Shown here: positions 14,532 to 23,149 of the stretch, in pieces
Position numbering within the stretch: position 1 is the first letter of the stretch
How the letters are laid out: every line of letters starts with the position of its first letter
NCBI GenBank assembly: GCA_003427395.1
Contig: BFEA01000116.1
Location: forward strand, 2,351,227 to 2,374,375
DNA: 23,149 nt
Direction of reading: 5' to 3'
Origin: Chara braunii
Taxonomy: Eukaryota > Streptophyta > Charophyceae > Charales > Characeae
Notes under the pieces: generated by a model
Databases searched by the model: none
What the model was told of the DNA's origin: nothing
Seen by the model: only the letters and a program-made list of their open reading frames with translations
Translations under genes and position numbers: made by a program

Positions 14532-15029
14532 TGGAAGTCCAATGGGCAAGTTGTTGGTATCTTGATTGGTCATTAGCATTGCAACCAGTCAGCAGCAGCA
14601 TAAACAGTCAATTTGACTTTCTCCACTACTCTCCAAAAGTGTGAAGTGGTGAGCGTAACTTCACGCACACCATTTTTCAGAAATTTGGCGTGTAGTGGAC
14701 CAAGGCCCAGTGCCTTCATCCTCTATTCAGGGTTTTTTTTTTTTTTTTTTTCAGGGCATATTACTTCAAAAGTCCTAGTGAAGTATGAAGACACTGGGCC
14801 TTAGTCCACCACATGTCAAAGTTGAAAATGGCGTGCGTAAAGATACACTCGACACTTCATAGTTTTGGAGAGTAGTGGAGTCAGTCCAATTAATTGTTTA
14901 TGCTGCTGCTGACTGGTTGGAATGCCAATGACCAATCAAGATATCACTTTCCTATTGGACTTCCAAATGGACACAGTACCTCAAATACAGCATCTCAAAC
15001 AGAGTAACTCCAATACAACTATACTCTAG

Positions 15030-16147
15030 TGCAATGACTTGCTGATTTCTGCTGCCGAGTTTGACTGCGAGGCTGTACACTAACCGGTAGGGTTAGTTTT
15101 GTAATTTTGTCTGGCTGAGGGCTAACCGAGAGACCCGTCTGTGAGGAAATTCGTGAGGGACAGATCTGCAAATCCGGGAAAATACAGGCCCGGTACTAAC
15201 CGAATTCCTACAGCTACCCTAACTGCCTATAGCAGGCNCGGGCTACCCCTAGGACAGACAGGCCCTAAGTGGCCTATACTGCTATACGGTCCTATAGCCT
15301 ATAGCCGGGTACGGTAGAGGCCGAGAGGCCGAAACCGCAANGGTACCGGTCAGTCCAGTCAGTCCGGTCTAGGTCTAGGTTAGAGTAGGAAGTCTATAAG
15401 TCCGGTAGGGAAATCGGGTAGGGACTTTTGGCATTTCATTTTCGCGTGCAGCGTTTTGGAGCCAACCAAGTTGTGCAACGCTGAAGGTCTACAGCGGCAC
15501 CTGAGACTTCAGCGGAGTGAGGCAGCCATAGCCGGCCCACCTGAGACAGCCATAGCTGGGGCTGTGCTCAGCGCACCTACCCCCTGGGGGATATCTGCGT
15601 GGCAGGGCTATATCGAGCCTCTTCACTGGGTACATGTGGGTACTGCTGCCGCGGTAGCAGCCAGGCAGCCATAGCTGCCTTCTTCATCGTCAGAGTGACT
15701 CATCGACACTTGGGATTACCTCGCTGTTCATGATCTGCATCTGGGTGTATGGCGCTGGCCTCTGGGAGGCTGTTTCAGTGCAGCGCTAGACTCTGGGAGT
15801 GGAGTAGTGAGTGGAGTGTGTGGTACTGAGGTGGCGAGACACTGGGTTGAACTCTGTAACGATAATTTGGGTTACTTGAGTTGAGTTGGCTCATCATCTG
15901 TGTGATATTCCAATTGTGATCTTCGCAGTGTCATATTGTGATTGGTTGTTGGGAGTACGTCAGAGAGAGAGAAACACTGTGTATATTCTCCCCTTCTGTG
16001 CATGGTTGTTATTCCGCTCTTTATCTCTGATCTGTGTGCAGTTGGACTCTGTCTCCTTCTCCCCTTTGTCTCATGCATGTATGGGCGTGTGTGAGTTCTT
16101 TTGTGTGTGAGTGGCAAACGAATTGTCAGACCACCAAGTTCATAACA
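15030..16147 (+). repeat. 5' LTR of Ty3/gypsy element
   Basis: It begins TGCAATGACTTGCTG, found again at 22973, and is inferred to end at CATAACA (16147), two bases before the PBS. That gives 1118 bp with TG...CA ends. It contains N's at 15238 and 15341, a small hairpin ACTAACC/GGTTAGT at about 15077-15096, and three copies of CAGCCATAG. The 3' boundary is inferred because the second LTR is cut by the window edge. Small open frames inside are not proposed as genes. Confidence 0.88.
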
Positions 16148-16149
16148 GT

Positions 16150-16161
16150 TGGTACCGGAGC
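16150..16161 (+). promoter_or_regulatory. tRNA primer-binding site
   Basis: TGGTACCGGAGC matches the plant initiator-Met tRNA site TGGTATCAGAGC at 10 of 12 bases and lies two bases after the inferred LTR end. It is where a host tRNA would prime minus-strand synthesis. Confidence 0.7.
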
Positions 16162-17691
16162 GAAGATTGGACTTGGAGCTCAGAGGGTTGAGCGCAACAG
16201 GGGCAATTTCTCCTTCTGGCCCTAACTGGCGAGAAGTGCCATGGTGGTTCTTCATCTTCAGTAAAGATCCAGTGGAGGAGAAAATCTACAAGCGGTGATT
16301 GCAAAGCATCAGTGTGCGAGTGATCAGGCACCCCGAGCCTGTCTGAGTGCCTGACAGCAAGTGGCGAGAATAGGGGTATTTCGCCATCCACCCTTCTGAC
16401 CTCAATTGATGACTGGGATCAGGGTGGCGAATTACACCCTAATCCAGTGATAATTGGGTGGCGGCTTCAATCCCAGTATAGCGCTGAGGGAGAATTGATC
16501 GCAGGATCAATCTCCTGCTGAATTAACCCTACTCAGGGCTAAATTTAGCACCAGCGGCTTAGCCCTGCAGTGGCGAGATATCTTCAGGAGAGTTTTCTCT
16601 CGCCATGGAGGCAGATCCAGTGAATTTGAGAGTTGGGGGTTAATCGCCACATCCTACTGGACAGGATCAACAAGTTTCAGGAGATTCTATGTGTGGGAAG
16701 CTGTGGAAGAGTGTCTGCAAGTACTGGCGAGACCAGGGTCTAGCAGCCATAGCCAGAGCTTCAGCAACCACTGAGTAAAATACTTCGAGTGAGTGTGTTC
16801 CATGTGAATCCCTGAGTAGCGATTAGATTAGTATCAGTAAAAATAGAATTGATGGTCTGTCTGTCAGTAGAATCACAATCGTGAAATTGTCAGACTGCAA
16901 GACAGCCATAGTCATTTTCTTCCTCCCTACCCTGACTCATATCTCATCACCTACTGACCTGTTCTGACTCAAATTTGTTCTCGGACTGTATGACAGTATT
17001 GCGTTGCACCCTATGTGATCATCTTGTGAATTCTGTGTAGGAAAAGTAGTGATACTATGGATTTGAGTTTTGCGCTGAGCCTATTTATAGTTTGTGCTAT
17101 CTAGGGTCAGTCACAACTCAAAATCTGTCCGTCAGAATTCAAGTCTGCCAGTCTGGGGTGAATCGCAATTCAATTTGTCATCCATGCTGAAGCGCTAGCC
17201 CAGAAACAGTGTATTTGGGCCATTACAGGGAAAAACTGAAATTCGCCATATTAGGGGGTATTTCTGTTGATGTCAACAGTGGCGAAATGTGAGTTTAGGG
17301 TTGTCAGGGTGTAGTTTGCTGAATCGCTACTACTTGTTGATGTGTTTCAGTCAGTTCTTGCCTGCATCCATCACTACCACTAATCTTCTTTGTTTTCTGA
17401 TGGCCCCTGGAATGTTAGTGACCTCTGGAACGCACTGACAGTGGATGTTGCAACCTCAGTGAAGGTTCAGGGTCAGGTATAGGAAATTGTGAATGAATGA
17501 TTTTACTTGACACCCAGTCTGCCTGACTACTGACCCCAGTGGTTCTATTCTAACCCTAACCGCTTGTGCCCACTAACCCACCTTACCCTGTGAACCGACA
17601 GTGAAACAATTTTTGAGTATTTGAGTGAACTATAAATCGCTGCATCTTCTGCTGTTTCACTTTATTACTTTGTTGTTTTACCTGGGGGAAA
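16162..17691 (+). other. Long untranslated leader of the Ty3/gypsy element
   Basis: 1.5 kb between PBS and the first gag ATG, without a convincing frame. The motif TGGCGA, mostly as TGGCGAGA, recurs at about 16227, 16362, 16425, 16571, 16725 and 17279 (also 15832 in the LTR). CAGCCATAG recurs at 16744 and 16903. Packaging, dimerisation or translation-control roles are possible but unproven. Confidence 0.6.
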
Positions 17692-19305
17692 ATGTTTGAC
17701 GCAGCTGACTCAGGTGCAGTGAAGGTAGAGGTAGTAGTCAAGGAGGAAGAGCAACCTTCCCCCTCTGCTCCTACCCCTCCTCCTCTCACCCCTGCGCAGC
17801 GGCGTAAGAGAGAGATTCAAGAGAAACTGCGAGAGCAACAGGCGCTGCTCGCAGAAGCAGAAAGACAGGAGGCTGCTGAAATGGAAGCTGCAACAGATGC
17901 TTCCAGAAAGGAGCGTCTGCTGCAGCAGGCTGAGAAGACTGTTGCAGATAACCGGGTGGCCTAGTGTACTAGGGACCTGGCTGAGCTGATAATTCTGCAG
18001 GACAAATTACAGCCAGCCACTTCACAAACTGGGATGAGAGGATCCAGCGGCTGGAGGCGAGAGTGGCTGATCTGGGAACTCAGTAGTCGAAGATCCTGGA
18101 CTCTATCCAGAATTTGACTGCTCAGTTAACAGCAGCCAACGTCATCAGTCCCCTGGTCCCTGTGGTCCCCTCTCCAAAGCCCAAAAAGCCTTCTCAGCCC
18201 CCTTCTCCACCTCCTTCGTCTTCTGGATCTCCTCACCCTTCTCGCAAGTCTTCTCCCTCTGACACCTCCCAGGCCAAAGCCACGCCTCCTCCCACCTTTG
18301 CTGCTGTTGTTGCTGGGGACCAGCGAGGCCCCAAGATCCCTGCCCCCAGCAAATACAAGGGGGATGACCCCAAAGTTGATGTTGGGGACTGGGCAGCAGG
18401 AACCCGGGCATACTTAAAGGGGTTCCAGTGCCCAGAACAGCAAAAGGTGGCCACCCAGCCCAGAAATGGGCTACATCTACAGCTAGTGCCCACCAGCAGT
18501 CTCTGGAGGATTGGGCGTTGGCACTGGGGGTTGACAAACTTTTGCAGGCCTTGGAGGATAGGTTTGCAGACAAGGAACGTGCACGCAAAGCTGCTGATAA
18601 AATAGCGCGCCTGGGCCAGCAGCGTTACAGCGGCAGTCTGCAGGCCCTGTTTACTGATTTTGAACAGCTCACCTCCACCCCTGGCTTGGTTATGTCTGTT
18701 GATGATTTGCTGACTAACTTTTGCAGGGTTGTGCCTGAAAAGTTTTGTGTTGCACTGTACAGCGCGGGGCACGAGACTGGAGGTCTTTCGACCGTGCAGC
18801 ACTGGACATGGAGGCCAAACTTCATGTCCAGGCCCCCTTCCAGTGACAGGAAGAGAGGCGCTTTCCCTCGCGGTGGTAGAAGGGGAAAAGCGGCCTTTGC
18901 ACATGCAGGATCTGCGTCATCATCTGATGCAGGATCCCGGCCTGGTACACCGCCAGGTGGGACTGCAGCAGATGCTGTCACAGATGTTGCAGCGGCCATG
19001 CAACAGCTGCAGGTTGCGCTGGGGCCTTTCAAAAGGCCGGGCCTATCTCCAGCACAGCCTCCAGCAGCAAGGGGAAGAGCCAAGGACGTCGCTCTTCAAC
19101 CCCTGCCCGGCGCCCTAATCTGCCACGTGACGTCCGGTTTCCAACAGACCCCCTGAACCCCAACACCCTTCCCTGGCATGATCTGAAGATTCAGGAAGGG
19201 GTGTGGAGAAAAAGGAAGGAGAAGGGAGTCTGTTTGAGGTGTGAGGGACAACACTTCCTGAAGGACTGTCCCGACATGCCTAGCCCAGCTCAGTTAAAAA
19301 ACTGA
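17692..19305 (+). pseudogene. gag: Ty3/gypsy gag, broken by stops and frameshifts
   Basis: The first ATG is at 17692. Residues 1-90 form an acidic and proline-rich start followed by a probable coiled coil (RRKREIQEKLREQQALLAEA), then a TAG at 17962. Coding continues in other frames: another TAG at about 18084, a P/S-rich segment (18150-18310), then a capsid-like part (LLQALEDRFADKERA and SVDDLLTNFCRVVPEKF) around 18530-18750. Further shifts follow, and the tail returns to the first frame with a zinc knuckle CLRCEGQHFLKDC (19231-19269), spaced C-x2-C-x3-H-x4-C, one residue shorter than the usual x4. It ends in TGA at 19303. Gag would form the particle and bind element RNA; this copy cannot. 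Confidence 0.85.
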
Positions 19306-19307
19306 AG

Positions 19308-19858
19308 TTGAACCTGGAGACTGCAGTTCCCTCCAGTGCTGCACCTGCATCTGCATCTGCATCAGCTTCAGTTGAGACTAGTGTCCTTCCCAGTATGGGG
19401 ACTGCACGGGCAGCATCCTTCGCTTATGAGGATCCTGACCCGGATCAGGAACCGGACCAGTCTGAGTGTCAGTCACTTGCTGCCTTTTTCTTTCACTTGA
19501 AAGAACAAAAGCAGAACAAGTCTGATCTCATACTCCTTTGGCCCCTGATCAACCACAGCAGAATCAAAGGGTTGCTGGACTGTGGAGCCACCCGAATTTC
19601 ATGTCACCCAGTGCAATAAAAAAACTGCATCTGGGCATGAAAGTGGTGCAACTGCAGCAATCGCTGCAGGTCAGGATAGGTGATTCCACTGTTCTGACAA
19701 TCAGGGAGAAGGTCAAGGGTATCCCTGTCACCTTCGACAGCGTTGGAGAAGTCAGACACAGTCTGAACTTCTACATATTCCCTGATTTACCCTTTGATCT
19801 GGTTTTCTCTATGCAGTGGCTGAGAGCAGTCAACCCAAGGATCGACTGACAGATCCCC
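19308..19858 (+). pseudogene. Ty3/gypsy protease region, frameshifted
   Basis: The frame from 19308 runs through an S/A- and D/E-rich linker to LLDCGATRISC, whose DCGA corresponds to the DSGA catalytic loop of retrotransposon aspartic proteases. A frameshift near 19600 moves the rest (MSPSAIKKLHLGMKVVQL through FDLVFSMQWLRAVNPRID) to another frame. The last words match the usual protease end DLILGMxWLxxxNPxIDW. The W codon is TGA at 19847-19849, an in-frame stop separating protease from the RT frame that follows in the same register. Confidence 0.85.
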
Positions 19859-19885
19859 AAGGTTGAGCTGCCAAACAGCAAGGGG

Positions 19886-21616
19886 GTGTATCAGCCATGT
19901 ATGATTGCAGCTGAACACCACCCTAAGACATCCTGCTTCTGCCTGAGAGCGAGAGAGTTTTATGCTCTCTCACGCCGGTACGACCACGAGCGTCTGTTCA
20001 TAGCTCTGGTCAAGCAGACAGACGCTCCTACTACTCCCTGTCCTCCTGAGATACAGCAGGTTGTGGACCAGTATGCTGATCTGATGCAGGAGCCCTTTGG
20101 GTTACCCAACCGGCCAACCAAGCATCACACTGAGCTGCTGCCTGGGGCAGTCCCTCCCAAGGGCCGCATCTACAGGATGTCACCTGCTGAGCTTGAGGAG
20201 CTCAGGCGACAGCTTGAGACCCTGACCAGCAAAGGCTGGATCAGGCCCAACACTTCTGAATTCGGCGCTTCAGTCCTCTTTGTTCCAAAGGGGAGTGGCG
20301 AGTTCAGAATGTGCATTGATTACAGGGGTCTCAACAAAATCACTAGGAAGAGCACAGAGCCACTTCCTAGGATTGACGATCTGCTGGACATGGTCCAGGA
20401 ATGCACAAACTTCAGCAAAGTCGACCTCAAATCTGGTTACCACCAGATTGAGATGGCAGAGGAGGGCGTCCACAAGACGGCCTTCAAAACCAGATACGGT
20501 ACTTATGAGTATTTGGTGATGCCCTTCGGACTTTGCAATGCACCTGGCACATTCCAAACTGAGATGCACCGCATATTCAGGCCGTACCTGGATAAGTGTA
20601 TGGTTGTCTACCTGGATGATATCCTGGTATTCAACAAAACTACCAGGGAACATGCGAAGCACCTGGCTCTGGTTCTGCAGTCGTTACGTGACAGCCAGTA
20701 CAAGATTAACAGGGAGAAGTCCTCCTTTGGAGTTCCCTCTGTTATCTATCTAGGTCATGTAATCTCTGGAGATGGACTGGCCCCTGAAGCAGCCAAAGTT
20801 GCTGCTATTCAGGATTGGCCACAGCCCCAGACAGTGAGAGATGTCCGGTCTTTCTTGGGTCTGGCCTCCTACTACAGAAAGTTTGTCAGGAACTTTTCTG
20901 CAATGGCTGCACCCCTGACTAACCTCACAAAGAAAGACACTCCCTTTCTTTGGTCTCTTCATTGCAAGATGGCCTTTGCACGACTCAAACAGGCCTTGAC
21001 TCGTGCACCTGTTCTGAAGTTACATGACCCCACTTTGCCATTTGTCCTGACCACTGACGCTAGTCAGTATGGCATTGGGGCAGTACTTCAGCAGGATGAT
21101 GGGAATGGTCTGAGACCTGTTGAATTCATGAGTAAGAAGATCAAGACTCAGAAGCTTCAAAACTCTACCTACGAGAAAAAGTTGTATGCTCTTGTCAGTG
21201 CCCTGAGACATTGGAAGCACTTTCTCCTGGGCAGGCACTTCAAGATCTTTTCTGATCATTCCACCTTGCAGTGGTTGAAGTCCCAGGGAGAGTTGAATGA
21301 CAAGTTGGCACGCTACATTCAGTTCATTGATCTGTTTGACTTTGAACTGAAGCACAACAAGGGCTGCTACAATAAAGTAGTTGACGCCCTCTCTCGTAGG
21401 CCTGACTCTTTTGCGCTGATCTCCTCTACTCATTCCTTTGGAGAGGAGGTCCGTCAGACCATTGCTCGTTTACTGCCTCAGGATCCGACTTATGGACCCA
21501 TCGTCAGGAATCTGCAAGCAGATCCCAATTCCGAACCAGGCTATGATATGAGTTCAGATCTGCTGTACACTTACAGCAGAGGAGAGGAGCGCTTATGTAT
21601 TCCTGAGGATCAATAG
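19886..21616 (+). CDS. pol: Ty3/gypsy reverse transcriptase-RNase H
   Basis: 576 codons in one open frame. RT: GWIRPNTSEFGASVLFVPK, MCIDYRGLN (about 142-150), KVDLKSGYHQI with catalytic D180, MPFGLCNAPGTFQ, then VVYLDDILVF with D244 and D245, and YLGHVIS. RNase H: LTTDASQYGIGAVLQQ (D391), TYEKKLYALV (E430), IFSDHSTLQWL (D457), and VDALSRR near the end. All polymerase and RNase H catalytic residues named are present. It would copy the genomic RNA to cDNA in particles. The ATG is simply the first after the TGA at 19847; real translation would come through gag-pol. It ends at TAG (21614-21616), after which integrase continues in the same frame. Confidence 0.95.
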   Translation: MYQPCMIAAEHHPKTSCFCLRAREFYALSRRYDHERLFIALVKQTDAPTTPCPPEIQQVVDQYADLMQEPFGLPNRPTKHHTELLPGAVPPKGRIYRMSPAELEELRRQLETLTSKGWIRPNTSEFGASVLFVPKGSGEFRMCIDYRGLNKITRKSTEPLPRIDDLLDMVQECTNFSKVDLKSGYHQIEMAEEGVHKTAFKTRYGTYEYLVMPFGLCNAPGTFQTEMHRIFRPYLDKCMVVYLDDILVFNKTTREHAKHLALVLQSLRDSQYKINREKSSFGVPSVIYLGHVISGDGLAPEAAKVAAIQDWPQPQTVRDVRSFLGLASYYRKFVRNFSAMAAPLTNLTKKDTPFLWSLHCKMAFARLKQALTRAPVLKLHDPTLPFVLTTDASQYGIGAVLQQDDGNGLRPVEFMSKKIKTQKLQNSTYEKKLYALVSALRHWKHFLLGRHFKIFSDHSTLQWLKSQGELNDKLARYIQFIDLFDFELKHNKGCYNKVVDALSRRPDSFALISSTHSFGEEVRQTIARLLPQDPTYGPIVRNLQADPNSEPGYDMSSDLLYTYSRGEERLCIPEDQ

Positions 21617-22939
21617 TTGAGGACAATGCTGACGTCAGAGTGCCACGACGCGCGTGGACACTTGGGGTTCTTAAAGTCGTATGCAGCCCTGTCGCAACGC
21701 TTCTTCTGGAAGGAGATGCGGAGTGAGATCCTGCGCTATGTGGAAACCTGTGAGCTATGTCAGAGGAACAAGGTTCAGCGTAAACCTCCTTTGGGACTGC
21801 TCAAGCCCTTGCCCATACCTGATGGTCCTGCACAGTCTGTCTCTATTGATTTCACAGACTTAGGCAAGACCACCCCTCGTGGCATGCGTCAGGTCATGGT
21901 CTGCGTTGATAGGTTTTCCAAATACACAGAGTTCATCCCCTTACCAGAGGTGGCGAGGGTCCCGGCTGTGAGAGCAGCCTTTTCAGAGAGGTGGGTCACA
22001 CACCATGGACCGCCCACTTCCATTGTCAGCGATCGAGATCCCCGATTTTGCAGCGACGAGTGGCAGTCCTACTGTAAGGACTACCTGCACTCTCGACTAG
22101 ACATGACTTCTGGGTGTCATCCTGAAGCCAATGGTCAGGCGGAAGTGATGAACCAAGTTCTGTTCCAGCTGCTGCGTCCTGTTATCTCACCAGACCAACA
22201 GGACTGGGACCTCCATCTCGCTCGTGCACAACTTGTATATAACATGTCTGTCCACTCCTCGACTGGATGCAGTCCCTATCGATTACATTGGGGACGAGAG
22301 CCACGTCAGCCTCTCGATGATATCATCGACAAGGCTAAGACAGACCTGACCCCAGGCACTGCTGAGTTCACCAGACGCTATCGTCTGGATGTGGAAAGAG
22401 CTCGGGCGAAATTGTTCAAAGCCCAAAAGGCTACGATTGAACAAGCTAACCGCCATCGCCGCCCTTCCCCCATCCGTACTGGTAATTATGTCTGGGTGGC
22501 CAGTTCAGAGTTGTCGAGGGAGGAGGACATTTCTCCTAAGTTGTTGCCACGATACCTGGGTCCGTGGCAGGTGTTAGATACAGTAGGGGCAGATCCCTTT
22601 GGTCTGTCCTACGCCATTGACGTCCCTCTGCATCTACGTACCTATCCGGTCTTCCATGCACCTAAGCTGCTTCCCTTCACTCCAGCTGATGCATTCCCTG
22701 ACCGGCCCCCTCAATGGGGTCCACCAATCCCTGGCAAGGGATATGACGTGGTGGCCATTGAGGATGAGTGGGGCACTGGCCCCGACCGGCAGTATCTTGT
22801 CAGGTTCGCTTTTCAGCCCCCTTCTGAGAACCGATGGTTCTATAGGAGAGACCTGATCAAGACAGCAAAGTCCGTTGTACTGCGGTATGAGGCGGCTCAG
22901 AACGGTAACCTTCGCCGTTCGCCTCGTCTACACCCCTAG
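21617..22939 (+). CDS. pol: Ty3/gypsy integrase with chromodomain-like C-terminus
   Basis: 440 codons directly after a TAG and in the same frame as RT-RNase H, so originally one polyprotein. The N-terminal zinc part has H10, H15, C45 and C48 (HDARGHLG, ETCELCQRNK). The catalytic core has D78 (SIDFTDL), D139 (SDRDPRF) and E176 (HPEANGQAEVMN), with 36 residues between D139 and E176 rather than the usual 35. A GPY/F-like region (LLPRYLGPWQVLDTVGADPF) follows. The last 70 residues (YDVVAIEDEWG, QYLVRFAF, NRWFYRRDL) fit a chromodomain, marking a chromovirus that may target modified histones. There is no ATG at the frame start; the first is at 21626. It ends 33 bp before the 3' LTR. Confidence 0.93.
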   Translation: MRTMLTSECHDARGHLGFLKSYAALSQRFFWKEMRSEILRYVETCELCQRNKVQRKPPLGLLKPLPIPDGPAQSVSIDFTDLGKTTPRGMRQVMVCVDRFSKYTEFIPLPEVARVPAVRAAFSERWVTHHGPPTSIVSDRDPRFCSDEWQSYCKDYLHSRLDMTSGCHPEANGQAEVMNQVLFQLLRPVISPDQQDWDLHLARAQLVYNMSVHSSTGCSPYRLHWGREPRQPLDDIIDKAKTDLTPGTAEFTRRYRLDVERARAKLFKAQKATIEQANRHRRPSPIRTGNYVWVASSELSREEDISPKLLPRYLGPWQVLDTVGADPFGLSYAIDVPLHLRTYPVFHAPKLLPFTPADAFPDRPPQWGPPIPGKGYDVVAIEDEWGTGPDRQYLVRFAFQPPSENRWFYRRDLIKTAKSVVLRYEAAQNGNLRRSPRLHP

Positions 22940-22958
22940 CTCGGAGGTCCTCGCTCCC

Positions 22959-22972
22959 GGGGAGGGTAAGCC
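22959..22972 (+). promoter_or_regulatory. Polypurine tract region
   Basis: GGGGAGGG, then TAAGCC, directly before the 3' LTR start. It is the expected plus-strand primer site, although the last six bases are not all purines. Confidence 0.5.
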
Positions 22973-23149
22973 TGCAATGACTTGCTGATTTCTGCTGCCG
23001 AGTTTGACTCCGAGGCTGTACACTAACCGGTAGGGTTAGTTTTGTAATTTTGTTTGGCTGAGGGCTAACCGAGAGACCCGTCTGTGAGGAAATTCGTGAG
23101 GGACAGATCTGCAAATCCGGGAAAATACAGGCCCGGTACTAACCGAATT
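22973..23149 (+). repeat. 3' LTR of Ty3/gypsy element, cut by window edge
   Basis: 177 bases identical to 15030-15206 at all but two positions. The remaining 940 or so bases and any target duplication lie beyond the window. Confidence 0.97.

Larger units (their letters stand above)
14320..15029. mobile_element. Long imperfect inverted repeat (foldback element)
   Basis: The left arm (about 14320-14737) and right arm (about 14757-15029) are inverted copies. Paired words include GAGGTACTGT, GGAAGTCCAAT, ATCTTGATTGGTCATT, CCAGTCAGCAGCAGCATAAA, CTCCACTACTCTCCAAAA and AAGGCCCAGTG. The spacer is a T-run (14731-14752). Similarity over the arms is high but not perfect. Two retro-insertions (14340-14412 and 14457-14514) sit only in the left arm, so they arrived after the inverted repeat formed. 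The right arm ends exactly at the LTR at 15030 and may have been cut by that insertion. Confidence 0.85.
15030..23149 (+). mobile_element. Ty3/gypsy (chromovirus) LTR retrotransposon
   Basis: 5' LTR 15030-16147, PBS 16150-16161, 1.5-kb leader, gag, protease, reverse transcriptase, RNase H, integrase with C-terminal chromodomain-like segment, a purine tract, and the first 177 bases of the 3' LTR at the window end. The domain order PR-RT-RH-IN defines Ty3/gypsy. The visible LTR parts match at 175 of 177 positions (differences at 15067/23010 and 15111/23054), implying a recent insertion. Gag and protease carry several frameshifts and stops; RT-RH and IN are split only by one TAG. Any target duplication lies outside the window on the right. 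Confidence 0.95.

Noticed and set aside
15456-15674. 72-codon frame inside the 5' LTR
   Set aside because: Short, no recognised motif, and within a regulatory repeat; likely chance.
20270-21433. Minus-strand frames (70-137 codons) opposite RT-RNase H
   Set aside because: Antisense shadows of the well-supported pol frame.

Overview
The window is eukaryotic nuclear DNA made almost entirely of mobile elements in nested layers. Plant-lineage features are (i) a chromodomain-bearing Ty3/gypsy element whose primer-binding site resembles the plant initiator-Met type, (ii) CCCTAAA (plant telomere-type) repeats in a LINE tail, (iii) hammerhead-ribozyme repeats of the type III architecture known from plant retrozymes, and (iv) a possible intron-bounded armadillo exon. 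A streptophyte alga such as Chara is a guess; nothing here fixes the species. Single N's (3750, 15238, 15341), a 16-N gap (11418-11433) and a Nextera mate-pair junction adapter (11529-11566) show a draft short-read scaffold.

Layout. 1-260: TCCGGAC palindrome array and a tRNA-like sequence. 262-490: LINE 3'-end fragment. 637-833: possible host exon on the minus strand. 960-1060: SINE-like fragment. 1320-2740: hammerhead-containing repeats with one intact ribozyme (2055-2110) and one relic. 2741-9362: nested minus-strand LINEs. Copy A (2828-7645, 5'-truncated in the endonuclease domain) sits in the 3' region of another LINE (2741-2827 plus 7646 onward) and is flanked by a 16-bp target duplication. 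9363-10110: second hammerhead element. 10111-12787: mostly unassigned, with a small MITE-like unit, a tiny poly(A) retro-insertion, a gap with misassembled library sequence, and a SINE-like copy. 12788-13232: third hammerhead element. 14135-14257: MITE with a 5-bp target duplication. 14320-15029: long foldback element holding two retro-insertions. 15030-23149: Ty3/gypsy chromovirus (5' LTR, PBS, long leader, broken gag and protease, long RT-RNase H and integrase frames, start of the 3' LTR).

Functional view. No intact host gene is seen. The autonomous machinery is the Ty3/gypsy pol and the LINE ORF2, both broken. The hammerhead repeats have no convincing coding capacity and resemble non-autonomous retrozymes: the ribozyme would cut multimeric transcripts to unit length, and a reverse transcriptase from another element would have to copy them. 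The intact type III hammerhead at 2055-2110 and its three degraded relatives are the most interesting content; differences in stem III between copies preserve base pairing.
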